64,000 nucleotides of DNA from Chrysaora quinquecirrha (GCA_014526335.1 JACTAT010000117.1:438045-502044); one strand, 5' to 3'; shown: positions 22,342 to 34,200, counted from the first letter of the stretch. The notes: generated by a model from the letters alone, not told the origin. Numbers and translations: made by a program.

Positions 22342-22620
22342 TGACACCCGCGATGCGGGTGAATATTAGTACCAGTTTAGCCTTGGAAAGACAAGATACC
22401 ACTCAGCTACCTTTTAACTTGCTGCCTTTTAACTTGCAGCCTTCTGAACTTTCGCTAGAGTCCGGGAGGTTGTGGGATGCCATGGGAGCTAACCTCCCGG
22501 ACTCTAGCGAAAGTTCAGAAGGCTGCAAGTTAAAAGGCAGCAAGTTAAAAGGTAGCTGAGTGGTATCTTGTCTTCCAAGGCTAAACTGGTATTATTATTC
22601 ACCGCATCGCGGGTGTCATA
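22342..22620. repeat. Long palindrome with 19-nt loop (copy 1)
   Basis: Arms 22342-22471 and 22491-22620 are almost perfect inverted repeats about 130 nt long, around a loop containing GTGGGATGCCATGGGAGCT. The arms carry CCTTTTAACTTGCTGCC-type repeats and end in CCCGCGATGCGGG hairpins. A transcript or single strand would fold into one long hairpin. Confidence 0.85.
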
Positions 22621-22689
22621 GAAACACACTCGCATCGCGGGTGTCATAGAAAAGCACGCTCGCATCGCGGGCGTCAAGTTAAAAGCTAG
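22600..22689 (+). mobile_element. Helitron-like 3' end: tandem CCCGCATCGCGGG hairpins then CTAG (copy 1)
   Basis: Three direct copies of a unit of about 37 bp, each with a CGCATCGCGGG palindrome followed by GTGTCA; the last is followed after 12 nt by CTAG|T at 22686-22690. A short GC-rich hairpin 10-12 nt before CTRR, inserted before T, is the known 3' terminus of Helitrons. No Rep/helicase gene is present, so any element would be non-autonomous. Confidence 0.45.
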
Positions 22690-22749
22690 TCTACTTGTAA
22701 TGGTAAACATATAAGAGAATTGATAAAAGGGTATTAAACTGTGGACAAA

Positions 22750-22960
22750 AAAAGAACATTATCATCATAATCATCACCACAGTTATCATCACCGTCAAAA
22801 TTATCATTATCGTCATCATTAACTATAACATTATAATCACCATTAGAATCATCCTCATCATCATTGTTACCATCTTCATAATTATCATCATCATCATAAT
22901 CATAATCATATTTAGACCTCATCATCATCATCATCATCATGCCATCAAAATCATAATAAT

Positions 22961-22992
<32 letters not shown>

Positions 22993-23040
22993 CAATCATC
23001 ATTATCTTCATGTCATCAAAATCATCATCATCATCATCAT
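22750..23040. repeat. (ATC)n imperfect microsatellite
   Basis: ATC/ATT triplets inside duplication unit 1. The equivalent tract in unit 2 is at 24955-25022 and is much shorter. Confidence 0.9.
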
Positions 23041-24534
23041 TAAAATATGAAAGCTGAAGGTCAAATATAATTCATCTACTTGAGTTATAATGCAACGTTT
23101 CTATGCCCTGTCTGCACTCGAAAATCCTATTATTAACAGCCTAAATATAAGTCAAACAGTTCGATGGTAAATGCTTAATGAAATTTTTTGCCACCAAGTT
23201 GCCAGATCTACTTAGAATATTCCAAACGCTTTTGTGCCAACTTAAGACGCAAAATAAGTAGTATTACTGCAGCGTAAATTCGACAATCCTATCCGTATCT
23301 CATCGCAGACTTTAATTTTAAATGTCCTTAATGAACAATAAATATCTCACTATATCAAAACGATTTTCATTTTGTGTGTTTGTGCTCTGAATTTTTAAAG
23401 GACATTCAACTTGAAACCCGTAAAATCTATGGCTTCTTAGTAGTGTTTCATATGCATTGAAACAGTAAAACACAAAGTTTAATGTGGCGATTTATGGAAA
23501 TAATCAAAGCAACAACTCTTCTTGAAAATGGAAAGAATATGAGTAAGATTCCAAAATGAATTACTGTCTCCTAGTGTCTTTTAACGTCCTTTGACCCCTG
23601 AAAACGTGAAAACGTACTTACCAAAAACGCGAAACAACCCAAAATTGCCCACAACCAGCCAAAAGCACTCAAAACGAACCATAACTTGATGAAAAGCACC
23701 CAAAACCACCCTGAAATGTCCAATTCACCTGGAATCATCTATTAAGTGGCAGAAAATCCTCGAAAATCACCAGAAACTCTCATGTTCTGTGAAATTTCAT
23801 TCTTAACTCTTAAAATTCTACTTTCGTCTTGGGACTTTTGTTGACATAAAAAGCTTTGACATCGCTGGAGTGGGAAAAGCCTTTTTTGTTCACAACAGTA
23901 ATGTAGTATTGTATTTGAGCGTGAAGTTGAGAGATAAGACACAATCGCACGCTGCCAATAAATATACCGTTGGGAAAGGTATCCATTGTCTGGAAAGCGT
24001 GTTTCATTTTGATATCTCAAAATATCTTGTAAGAAAGACTACATCACAACTTAATCGTAGTAATGTAATCGTGAAGGCTCTGCTACGACCATTATGTCAC
24101 CATTTGTATTTATGGTCGTGCGATAATCGTACGAAAAGAAATTCTCAAGTCTCACGATTGTGCGATAGTCGTACGACAGTCAAGATTTTGTATGGAATCC
24201 AGGCTTTTAAAGCCGCAATTCATTGAATAAACCCCTGAGAGTTGCACGCAAAAGATTCAATGTACGTGTAGTGAAAGGAATATAATAGATGGCCGCAATC
24301 AAAACCAAAACTTGTTGAAGTCGAGATAAAATCGAAATTTTAACAATCTTTGGATTCTCAAAACATTTAGAAAAATACGGCATGCACTACCTGGGCAGAA
24401 AGGGCGTCGATCAAAACAAGAACCAGGTTTCTAGGTGGCCCAGGAAAAGAGCCTTTCTTGTGTAATCGAACAATGGGCCACAACAAAGGGACAACCTAAT
24501 TTGCATTTAAGGAGTTTAGTAATATAGATTTACC

Positions 24535-24812
24535 TTGACACCCGCAATGCGGGTGAATAGTAGTTTAGTTTGGAAAGACAAGATACTCAACTGCCTTTTA
24601 ACTTGCTGCCTTTTAACTTACAGCCTTCTGAACTTTCGCTAGAGTCCGGGGAGGTTGTGGGATGCCATGGGGAGCTAACCTCCCCGGACTCTAGCGAAAG
24701 TTCAGAAGGCTGTAAGTTAAAAGGCAGCAAGTTAAAAGGCAGTTGAGTGGTATCTTGTCTTTCCAAGGCTAAACTGGTACTAATATTCACCCGCATTGCG
24801 GGTGTCAAGGTA
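24535..24812. repeat. Long palindrome (copy 2)
   Basis: Same structure as at 22342-22620, with arms meeting at GGATGCCATGGGGAGCTAAC. The arms of this copy pair with each other better than with copy 1 at several positions: both arms here read CTGTAAGTTAA or its complement where copy 1 has CTGCAAGTTAA. Each hairpin has therefore changed in step on both arms. Confidence 0.8.
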
Positions 24813-24884
24813 AAAACTCACCCGCATTGCGGGTGTCAAGGTAAAAAGCTTGCCCGCATCGCGGGCATCAATTTAAAAAGCTAG
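24786..24884 (+). mobile_element. Helitron-like 3' end with three hairpin units (copy 2)
   Basis: CACCCGCATTGCGGGTGTCA AGGTAAAA occurs twice, followed by GCCCGCATCGCGGGC, then ATCAATTTAAAAAG and CTAG|T at 24881-24885. This matches copy 1 in architecture. Same caution: inferred from terminal structure only. Confidence 0.45.
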
Positions 24885-26257
24885 TCTACTTGTAATGGTT
24901 AACACATTGGAGAATTGATAAAAGGGTATTAAACTGTGGACAAAAAAGAACATTATTGTCATCATCATCACAATCATCACTATGGTCATCACTATGGTCA
25001 TCATCATTATCATCATCATGACCATATCATTGTGAGAAAGTGATATACATGGAGGTGATGGAAATCTTTGACTGTGTTCCATCTACTTGAACTATAATGT
25101 AACAAAATGTTTTATGACCTGTCTGCACTTGAAATCCTATTACAGGCAAAATTACTGCCTGGTAAGTTCAAAAATCTTCCCATATCATCCCACAAAAAAC
25201 TCCAAAACTTCAATTTCAAACTTCCTACATCAGCAACAAATAGTCTATCTCACTAGATGTCGACTTTTTTGTGTTCAAACTCTGACTTTTTAAAAGAACC
25301 CAAAAAATTTTAGGCCTTTGAGTTTCATAGGGTAGGCCTATAGGCCCTACGAGTTTTTTCCATTGCGTTGCGTGCACAGTGCATTAAATTTTTTCAACTG
25401 TGCGTTATCAGTAGAAAAATTTTAGACGAAACAGCAAAACAAAATTCTCACCCTGGCGATTTCTGGAGCTTTCAAAGCAAGAACTCTTCTTGAAACCCGA
25501 AAAAATATCGGTAAGATTCCAAAATGAATCAGTTTCGTTTGACCTCTAAGAAATGTTTTTTAGAGACAACAAAAGAGTCGGGATGCGTGATAAATCTTGA
25601 GAATATTTGTGGAATCAACAGCAGAAATAATGTCCAACTTGCTGCAGAAATTTTAGGAGAATTTTACAGCAAGATTTTGAGTAAAAATTGAGTAAATTTT
25701 GAATGTTTCCTCCATTTGAAATACTGAGTAATTTTAGCTGCAAATTTCAGCTCATGTCAACATCAACTGAGCAATTAGGAAAAAACTTCCGCAGGACAAA
25801 AGAATCACTGTGCGTGCAGTGAAGGGAACACAATGGATGGCCGCCATCAAAATCAAAACTTTTTCGAGCGGAGAGAAAATCGAAATTTTAACCAACTTCT
25901 AGGTTTTAAAACGCTTAGCAAAATCTTTAAACAGTGTCCGACCAGAAACGGGATCGATTAAAGAAAAAAGCGCATCTCTAGGTAGCCCAGGGAAAAAGCC
26001 TTTCTTGTGTAATCGAACAAAGGGCCATAACAATGGGGCATCTCATTTGCATAATAAGAATATTAGTAATAGAGATATCATAAGATGTCAAGGATCTACT
26101 ATACATCTGGTCTAAATTAAATAAAGCAAAAGGTTGAAAAAAACAGTAGGATTAGAGTGAAAGCTAATAAAACCTTGCATTAAAATCACAAAATTTTTAA
26201 CAAAACACGAAATAAAAAGCCAAACCTGGGTTTTGAAAAAGTTTTTATTAGTAGAAC

Positions 26258-26766
26258 CAGGGCATCTTTTAACATACTGAGTGGTGGGGAAATTGCCCCA
26301 CCAGGCCCTATTGGCTGCCCCACCTCTGATCCTTGAAATCCTGGTTTTGCCCCACCAGTGATGGGCCCTTTTGACTTTGGAAGTATTCAACTTTGGAAAG
26401 ATTAGTGCATGATTATTTTAGCCACGGAAAACCAACCAGAGCGACTCTAGACACAGAAAATTCCAAAATTTTCTGTGGGAGAATGCCCCCGTCCCCCCTA
26501 CGTGAGCGTGCCTTTGCACCTTTCCTTTGGCACAAGTGTCTCATGTCAAATTTACCTCATTGCCGGGAAATAACATCTCCTCCAGTCAATAAAGGTGTTT
26601 GAAGGGTCCTTAAAGTTACCAAATTACTAGAGCAATAGAGCATGAACCATCATTCGCTTCCTTGATATTAACCCTTGATGCTTATACAGACATAACTTTG
26701 TTCTCGGGGAATTGGGCCCTCCTGCTGATTTGACCCACCAGTGAAATTTCCTTAACAGATGCCCTG
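26258..26766. mobile_element. Non-autonomous DNA element, CAGGGCATCT ends
   Basis: Left CAGGGCATCTTTTAACATAC and right GTGAAATTTCCTTAACAGAT GCCCTG are inverted repeats, each next to a GGTGGG/CCCACC stretch. A right-end relative lies at about 28620-28775. No intact open frame; no clear target duplication. Confidence 0.5.
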
Positions 26767-27110
26767 TATTATTAAAACTTAGATAAAAATAACAAAGTCT
26801 GCTTGGTCTTTTTCCTAATTAATTTGCCAATGTTTTCGGAAAGAACCATAATACGTGGCCCCCAAGGGCTTTTGCGTCATGCGCTATAAGGCATTTTTTG
26901 CTCGTGGTGACGTGAAATTGGTTTTTCAACGCGTTATGGCGTGTTTCGCGCTTTTGCGTGCACGTGAAAATCGATTTTTTTTACCGCGGGATTACGTGAA
27001 AGTGGCTTTGAACTTGGTGCTGGGGTGATTAAAACTTGAAACGTTAGAAGGAATATGGCGCTAAAATGCATTCAGCATAATTTGAGAGAAGTTCTGGCGG
27101 AAACTTTAAG

Positions 27111-27822
27111 CAGGGACGGATTTAACAGACAATGACAGAAAATTAAAAGAAAATTTTTTTGAGGGACACGCCCTTTACTTTGGCGGAAAAGGCGGGCAAC
27201 GCCCTTTTTTATATTTTTTCTAGTTAAAAATCGGTTACAAAATCATAGTTTTTTGGAAAGGGATGTAGACATTCGCCACCCTCCCAATCAAGAAATATCA
27301 ATTACACTCAGAAAATGATGGAAACACCCATTGCCCATTTTTACATTTATTTTCGCAAATATAATTTCGCTAATGTTCGCTTTATGTAACAGCAATTTCA
27401 AATATTGATGTCAAACATTAATTCTTCTTGCTTTCAGTTTCGACCATTTATCAGCAAGCTTATTAACGTCTATGTTGTCAACTACATCACTTTCACAAGC
27501 AATGATCATGAGGTTATTCAGTCGATGATCAGTCATTTTTGACCGCAAATAGGTCTTCAGTAATGCAGAGATTGAGTTTTCAGAAAGGAAACGATGATAA
27601 GGAATGGAGTCTCTTCGGTTTCATTTTCTTGAAAAATATTGACAGAGATGGGAAGGAAAGCTAGTGCCAGAGAATCAGAATAGAAAATTTCAATGCTTCG
27701 GGAGTCAACTAACTACGAATGATTTCAAAAAATATTTTTTACCGAATAAGACTAAAGTTTACCGAATAACACTAGAACATTGGGGGGGTGTCACACCCCC
27801 CCCCCCGGTATGTCCGTCCCTG
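27111..27822. mobile_element. hAT-type transposon derivative, 712 bp
   Basis: Terminal inverted repeats CAGGGACGGA...TCCGTCCCTG and a perfect 8-bp target duplication ACTTTAAG (27103-27110 and 27823-27830) are diagnostic of the hAT superfamily. It contains a minus-strand remnant of the hAT C-terminal dimerisation domain, so it is an internally deleted relative of an autonomous element. A GGGGGGGTGTCACACCCCCC run lies inside the right end. Confidence 0.8.
27414..27620 (-). pseudogene. hAT transposase C-terminal (dimerisation) remnant
   Basis: About 68 codons reading SENSISALLKTYLRSKMTDH, then RLNNLMIIACESDV and ADKWSKLKARRI before a stop. The pattern of a helix with RLN.L..IA.E.D followed by a W.K.KARRI tail is the usual end of ZMYM/hAT transposases. 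The frame is closed by a TGA just upstream and the rest of the transposase (RNase-H fold, DDE residues) is missing. Confidence 0.55.
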
Positions 27823-27830
27823 ACTTTAAG

Positions 27831-27961
27831 ACATACAAAGCACGCCTCGAAGAACAAAAGAACAAAACTGCAGCCGAATATGAGGAAAATGGATCCTGTC
27901 AAAAAGTCGTTAACTGTATAGCGAAAAATGATGCGAAGTTTGACTGCATTGCTTCCATTGG
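27831..27961 (+). CDS. Coding-like exon interrupted by the hAT insertion
   Basis: After the right target duplication a frame reads Thr-Tyr-Lys-Ala-Arg-Leu-Glu-Glu-Gln and continues through CQKVVNCIAKNDAKFDCIASI to a good donor (GTGAGTATGG at 27962). With the hAT and one target copy removed, the frame joins to Glu-Arg-Ser-Ser-Gly-Gly-Asn-Phe-Lys on the left. No ATG or acceptor is certain and no family is known. It may be part of an older transposon. Confidence 0.3.
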
Positions 27962-28774
27962 TGAGTATGGATTGTTATATACTGCTGTTCGTCTACAAGA
28001 TCTAACGCCTTTCTGAAGCTAGCACAAGATGGCATTGGTATCACAGCAGAAAACGCTCGTTATCAGTATCCTAGCACATGGTATCAGATGTCCATTCACT
28101 GTTACTTGTTTTTATTGCGATATCGCAGTCTTTCGCAGTTCAGGAGTAAGCCTGATTAATCACGACACCGGTTCTCTGAGTGATATTGCTTTGCCAACAG
28201 ACCAAAGAAACAGAAAAAAGACACTAAGATATGGATACCATTGAATCAATTTCTCTTCACTTGTTTTGTTCAACCAAAAATTTTCTTCTGGGACAAGAAT
28301 TCTGTTGTGACATTTGAAGAAAGCGATACAAGTGACAGTCGAGATGGTATAAAATCAACGAATGCCCAGTTTCATGAACCAGTAGGGATCACCGTCTTGT
28401 TTTACCATGGTTTTTACATCCTGTGATTCTTACATCATATTTGTATGTCAGGTCACAATAGAATGTCATTTAAAATCTACTTTAGCTAAAACCTTTGACT
28501 GGATTTCCACGCGTGAACGTGATATTGAAAATATTTCGACGTGATGGCGTAAAACGGCGAAAATATTGATGTGATCGAGTGATTAATAGACCTGCTTGGA
28601 GGACCACACTGAAGTTACAAACGTTCTTGAGGAAGCATGACCCGCTTCATTTCCTTGATAAATAATCTAATGCTTGGAGATTTCAGGGCTGTTCAGATTA
28701 AACTTTCTCCTAGGGAATCGGGCCCTCCGATGGTTTGGCCCACCAGTCAAAATTCCTTAAAAGATGCCCTTAGT

Positions 28775-28925
28775 ATCATAAAGTACCAAGAAGTACCCTC
28801 AAGTACTGAGAAGTACCACAAAGTACTGAAAAGTACCACAAAGTACTGACAAGTACCATGAAGTACGGAGAAGTACCACAGTCAAAGTACTGACAAGTAC
28901 CACAAAGCACTTCAATTGTGATGAG
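28775..28925. repeat. Degenerate AAGTACC/AAGTACTGA repeat
   Basis: Ten or more units of about 10-16 bp built on AAGTAC, next to the right end of the CAGGGCATCT-type element fragment. Confidence 0.8.
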
Positions 28926-29300
28926 AAGTACTTAAATTGTTCATTAAATGATTATCAGATTTCTGTTGATGTAAATGATCTATAATTTAGATATGTTAAT
29001 GCATTTAAGTATATTCTCAAAGGTTGGAGAGGTGGGAGGATCTGATTATGCGCATTACGTACGGCGGGAAATGAAAATTGAAAACTCAGTTCTTGCTGTG
29101 GAAGTGATATAGTCACTCCCTTCTTGGATCTTTCAAGGCAAAAATCGCAATTAAATCTATGTTCAGCACTGGCGTTCAACTAAATAAAGTTAAAGGATGT
29201 ATTTAATTCCAGGTTAAACGAAAGATGATTAAAATATACCATCTTCAGAGTGGGTAAGGTTTATAGGTAAAAATTTAGGCCCTTCTTTCCTAATCTTTTG
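28926..29300. other. Upstream region of the acidic coiled-coil gene
   Basis: No exon or repeat ends seen. It probably holds the promoter or first intron of the gene that follows; no clear TATA or CCAAT box is visible. Confidence 0.35.
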
Positions 29301-29340
29301 ACTTGGTGTTTTGGCACTGGGTTTCTACTTGGTGTCAGTA

Positions 29341-30475
29341 ATGTCTGGAGGTCCTTTATCGATAAATTTACGTGAAAAATTCAAACTACTTCGTCAATGG
29401 CAAATACAACAGCAGGAAGACTTCCTACGAAAACAGATTGAATACCAACAGCAAACTCTGCAAATTGAGGAAAAAATTAGCCCTTTATTATCAAGGGAAA
29501 TTGATGTTGAAAATGAAGACAAGAATGAAGAAAACAGTGCATACAGTGAGGAAGAGGAATATGATGATGATCAAAATAGGAGATCGGAGAGGGAAGATAA
29601 TAGTAATCTTGGCTTTATGCAAAGAATGTCTCCTGGTTCCCTGCAAAAAGCTTTAAGTGGTGCCCTTGAGGATGTAGAGGTTGATGGAGCTGATAACACA
29701 GCAGACATAGACCTGGAAGATCAGGATGGTGCATTCCAAGACATCGAAAGTGCAGAAGAATATTCAGAAGTTGATGTTGGAGATAATTATGAGACAAGTG
29801 GAACTAATTTGTGGGACAAATCTACAGAAATGCAAACTGTAGTTTTCAAACCGAAGCAATCAAGTGATGACAGGGCTGTGATTGAGGAGGTGATGTCATC
29901 AGCTAGTTCATTTGCAGGAAGCTTGAATGAGTTGGATGGGGTTTATCCCATTGTTTACTCAGAAGATAATGTATCTGAGAATGAGGATAAAGAAGAACAG
30001 ACACAGAATTTGAGCATTGAAACACAAAACGTACCAGCGGTAAGGTTCTTGATAACACTTATGAAAAAAGTCTTATCATCTTTGTGGAAAAGTTCTGCTA
30101 TTTCATATGGCATGCCATCACATGCGCAGAGTTGTTTAGGCATTAGAAATGCCGGCACCCAGCCTATTTTCATTTTACAAAGAAGGGGCTGTACATATGT
30201 CTTATCTTGCAGACCTGGCCGTTTATTGTGGGCGATCGCCCACATGCACCTCCACGCCTGCCTGACTTGGCAAGGAGGGCGATTTGACCGCCTGCCTGCT
30301 GAAATGTTCATGGCCAGGACTGCTTATCTTGGCATGCTCATGGCTAGACCATGAAGCCTGATCACCTTTTTCATATTCTTAATTATAAGGTCTAACGAAT
30401 TTACTTTGTTTTAGGCAAGTGATGTCATCAGTGATGCTGTTCCTTTTGATGAGAGACCTGCAAAGTCACAATTAG
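29341..30475 (+). CDS. 5' exons of an unidentified coiled-coil, acidic protein
   Basis: Exon 1 codes from ATG 29341 to 30039 (233 codons, donor GCG|GTAAGG, phase 0) and exon 2 is 30415-30475 (acceptor TTTTAG, donor GTAATT, phase 1). The next exons fall in the N gap. The product begins MSGGPLSINLREKFKLLRQW, then a Gln-rich helix (QIQQQEDFLRKQ) likely to form a coiled coil, and from about residue 55 a very acidic low-complexity region with Glu/Asp runs. The start resembles centrosomal or cilium coiled-coil proteins in style only; I cannot name it. It lies upstream of SCFD2 on the same strand, but its sequence does not match the SCFD2 N-terminus. Confidence 0.6.
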
Positions 30476-30496
30476 GTAATTATGCTTTAATACAAT

Positions 30497-30996
30497 NNNN
30501 NNNNNNNNNNNNNNNNNNNNNNNNNNNNNNNNNNNNNNNNNNNNNNNNNNNNNNNNNNNNNNNNNNNNNNNNNNNNNNNNNNNNNNNNNNNNNNNNNNNN
30601 NNNNNNNNNNNNNNNNNNNNNNNNNNNNNNNNNNNNNNNNNNNNNNNNNNNNNNNNNNNNNNNNNNNNNNNNNNNNNNNNNNNNNNNNNNNNNNNNNNNN
30701 NNNNNNNNNNNNNNNNNNNNNNNNNNNNNNNNNNNNNNNNNNNNNNNNNNNNNNNNNNNNNNNNNNNNNNNNNNNNNNNNNNNNNNNNNNNNNNNNNNNN
30801 NNNNNNNNNNNNNNNNNNNNNNNNNNNNNNNNNNNNNNNNNNNNNNNNNNNNNNNNNNNNNNNNNNNNNNNNNNNNNNNNNNNNNNNNNNNNNNNNNNNN
30901 NNNNNNNNNNNNNNNNNNNNNNNNNNNNNNNNNNNNNNNNNNNNNNNNNNNNNNNNNNNNNNNNNNNNNNNNNNNNNNNNNNNNNNNNNNNNNNNN
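30497..30996. other. Assembly gap, 500 N
   Basis: Placeholder gap. It probably hides the end of the acidic coiled-coil gene and about 245 N-terminal codons of SCFD2. Confidence 0.99.
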
Positions 30997-31029
30997 GATT
31001 TTTAGCAAGCAATGTTCGAAGGCGGCCAA

Positions 31030-31235
31030 ACAAACGATCAAACATTGCTTGGCAAACAAAAGAAATCAAATGTTTTGGCGTGATGTATTTTAAAAAGTTC
31101 AAAAACATTTTTTCTCGACGGAGACAAAAAATTTTGAACGAGCAATGTTTTTGTACGTGACCAAACGTTAAACATTTGCTTAACAAGCAAATTTAAATGT
31201 TTTACCAACAATGTTTGATCGTTTTGCCAGGGCTT
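31030..31235. mobile_element. MITE, family B
   Basis: AAACGATCAAACATTGCTTG on the left and CAACAATGTTTGATCGTTTT on the right are inverted repeats. It sits just before the first visible SCFD2 exon. Confidence 0.55.
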
Positions 31236-31279
31236 AACTAATAATCTACGTCTGAATTTGATTATTGCTTTCTATTCAG

Positions 31280-34200
31280 ATAGCAACAAAAAGAGCATCA
31301 ATAGTGTTTGTTGACAGAGTGATGGATCTTGTCGGACCGACTAGTTTTACATCTGATAATCTCTTGGATCTAATCATGGAAGTCTTGTTCAAACTTCGTG
31401 GTCATCATAATGATGTTGCAATCAATATGGAGATATTATTCTCTAATGGAAAGTAAGTTGCCTATTTTTAAAACATTGTTTATTAAAAGTTTTATTGTCT
31501 TGCTTTTAAATGTCTTAAAAATGTGATGAAAATTGACAGCCTTCATTCAAAGATTATCAATAATTTTAAGTAAATTTTTCAGTGGGCTACTCGTGCACTG
31601 TTAGACTTAGTAGCGGAAGCGTATGGTGATTCTTATGATAAATCTAGGCAATATGAACGAAGCAAATTCACTTATTTTTCTTTTCTTAAGACCCTTGCTG
31701 TCGACCCTTCCTAATCCAAGACTGCGAGAATGACGTCATTTGGTTTCATATCCCTTTCCCCCTTGGGGGCAGGAATCGTCTATTTTTAAGAGATAAGGCT
31801 TTCCGTTAGCAATTCAGATTGGTGGACCTGCAGCTTATGTCTTCAGACTAATATACCAGAACGGGTTATCCTTGTTATCAATAACTGACATTATACCACA
31901 TTTTTATGAAAAGATTGTGAATAACAGAATGTGAATAGATTTGTTTTAGTTAATGAATTACCTGATTGATTTTTCTTGCAGCAGAAATTTAGATACGTTA
32001 CTGCCAGGCTGTTTGGCTCATACCAGTGATCCATTGGTGATGGATGTTTTGAATTCATTTACAATGGAGCAATCTCATGTAAGCTTTTCCTTATCTTTCC
32101 TTATTCCGTCTGATTCGATTCCATTCAACCTGACATGACTCGACTGAGCTTGATTCGATTTGACTTATTTAGTTTTTTAGTTTTAGTTCTACGTGCACTC
32201 TTCTGCACTTTGTTGATGTTGTTTGATTCAAGCCGATTTTGAAAGAATCAACTTGACTTGTCTTCAATTGGATTGACTTGACCTGATTTGACTTGACTCA
32301 GCTAAACGCGACTCGAATCGGCTTGACTCGACTAGCCTTGACTTGATTTGACTTGACCTGACTTGACTTGGCTAGACTTGACTTGACTTGATGTGACGTG
32401 ACGTGACGTGACTTGACTTGACTTGGCTTAACTTGACTTGACATGACTTGACTTTACTTGACTTTACTTAACTCTACTCGACCCGACTTGATTAGACTCG
32501 ACTCGACTCGACTTTACTTTACTTTACTTGACTCTACTTGACTTGACTCGACTCGACTCGATTCGACTTGACTTGACTTGGCTCGACTTGACTTGACTTG
32601 ACTTGACTTGACTTGACCTGACTTGACTTCACTTGTCTTGACTTGACTTGACTTGACTTGACTTGACTTGTCTTGACTTGACTTGACTTGACTTGACTTG
32701 TCTTGTCTTGTCTTGACTTGACTTGACTTGACTTGATTTAGCTTGACTTGACTTCACTTTATTTCACTTGACTTCACTTGGTTTCACCTGAATTGAATTG
32801 AACTGACTCGACTTGAATTGACTTGACTTCAATTCACTCAAATCTACTTGAATTTGACTTGACTTGACTTGACTTGACTTGAATCTACTTGACGTGACGT
32901 GACGTGACGTGACGTGATGTGATGTGACTTGACTTGACTTTGAATTATAGGCTGTTCGTTTGTTGTAGGATGCAGTCAAAATCATCCAGTCAAAGATTAT
33001 AAACATTTTAAAAAAGGAAAAAATTGAATATGAATCAATAGATGATATTCCATTTCAACAGAGATTGAAGCATTTATTAAAACATTTTCGGTATGTTAGT
33101 TATTATTTTTCTTTTTCAACTTTTTACTTGTATGTTATTAAATCTCACACTATTGAGAGTATTATAATTTGATTTTTTAGGGGAAATATAAAGTTATTTC
33201 AAAAATATGGTGGAGTTTTACAGTGTGCTGTTGCTGTTGTTAATACGTTTTCAGATCTCGACAAAGTTCATCGAGATGAAATGCTAAGTGCAGAGAAGGT
33301 TGAGTAACATTTCTAAGTTGCTATGCAATCAGTATATATAGATCATGCATTTTGGAAAATTTGAAATCTGCGTTATTCAGTAAATGTTCTCCTACACGTT
33401 TTTTTTTATAAGGAACCTTTGGTCTGAGTTGAGGCTGGAGTTCCTTAATTTTTCAACAAAATGAGGCTGAAAGTTCCTTATACTGTTCCTTGTCGTGGGA
33501 TATGTATAAATACTAATTTTTACAGCAAATCCATATAAACTATTCTTCATTTCTAACTTTAAGTATAAATCGAGCCTTTTGGGGAAGAACGATGGGAAAT
33601 ATCTTGAACTTCTGTTCCTTTTTCGTACAAATTGTCTTGTTCTTTAAAAAAAGAGTTTCTTTGTTTTTCATCCGAGCCTCAACAGTTCCTTAAAGTTCCT
33701 TAATTTTTTGGGAGTTTTCAGCCTCGAGTTCCTTATAAAGGTGTTCCTTATAAAAAAACGTGTATAGCAGAATCAAGTTTAAGTTTCAATTAATACATCC
33801 CAGAGACCATCGTGAGAGCGAAAAAAAAGAAAAATAAATTGTTTCTTCCTTTGTTTAGGTGATGATGCTTGAACTTTCAAATGATTCTTCTGTTTTATCA
33901 AAGATACTTTCATTGCTAACCAAAGATTCAACAAGGTAACAATATGTAAAATGAAATATCAAATATAACAAAATGAAATATCAAATACATATTTGTATAT
34001 ATATCAATCTTTTGGATAGATGAAAAAACTTGTGGTTTTACTAATATCTTTTATGGTTTCAGTTGTTCAATCATCGATGCGTTGTTACTTTGTCTTCATT
34101 TCTACTCTGCCGTTGGGGAATCATTTGATCCTGGATTGGAAGAAAAACTCAAGGTTACTGAATTGAATAGCTTACTGACTGAACTTTGAGTGGAGCATCG

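Larger units (their letters stand above)
22322..24519. repeat. Tandem segmental duplication, unit 1
   Basis: The unit begins at a long palindrome, then runs through GGGTATTAAACTGTGGACAA, an ATC microsatellite, CATCTACTTGA, CTTCTTGAAA/GTAAGATTCCAAAATGAAT and finally AATCGAACAA(T/A)GGGCCA and ATTTGCAT. The same landmarks in the same order recur in 24520-26090. The first unit has about 600 bp more sequence, mainly 23600-24230. Confidence 0.75.
24520..26090. repeat. Tandem segmental duplication, unit 2
   Basis: Starts with the second palindrome and repeats the landmark order of unit 1: GGGTATTAAACTGTGGACAA at 24926, ATC repeats, CATCTACTTGA at 25081, AAGAACTCTTCTTGAAA at 25480, TAATCGAACAAAGGGCCA at 26007 and ATTTGCAT at 26045-26052. 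Divergence between units is clearly visible, so the duplication is not recent. Confidence 0.75.

Noticed and set aside
32764..33006. 80-codon minus frame over the ACTTG array
   Set aside because: It is read from the pentamer repeat and overlaps a real SCFD2 exon on the + strand.
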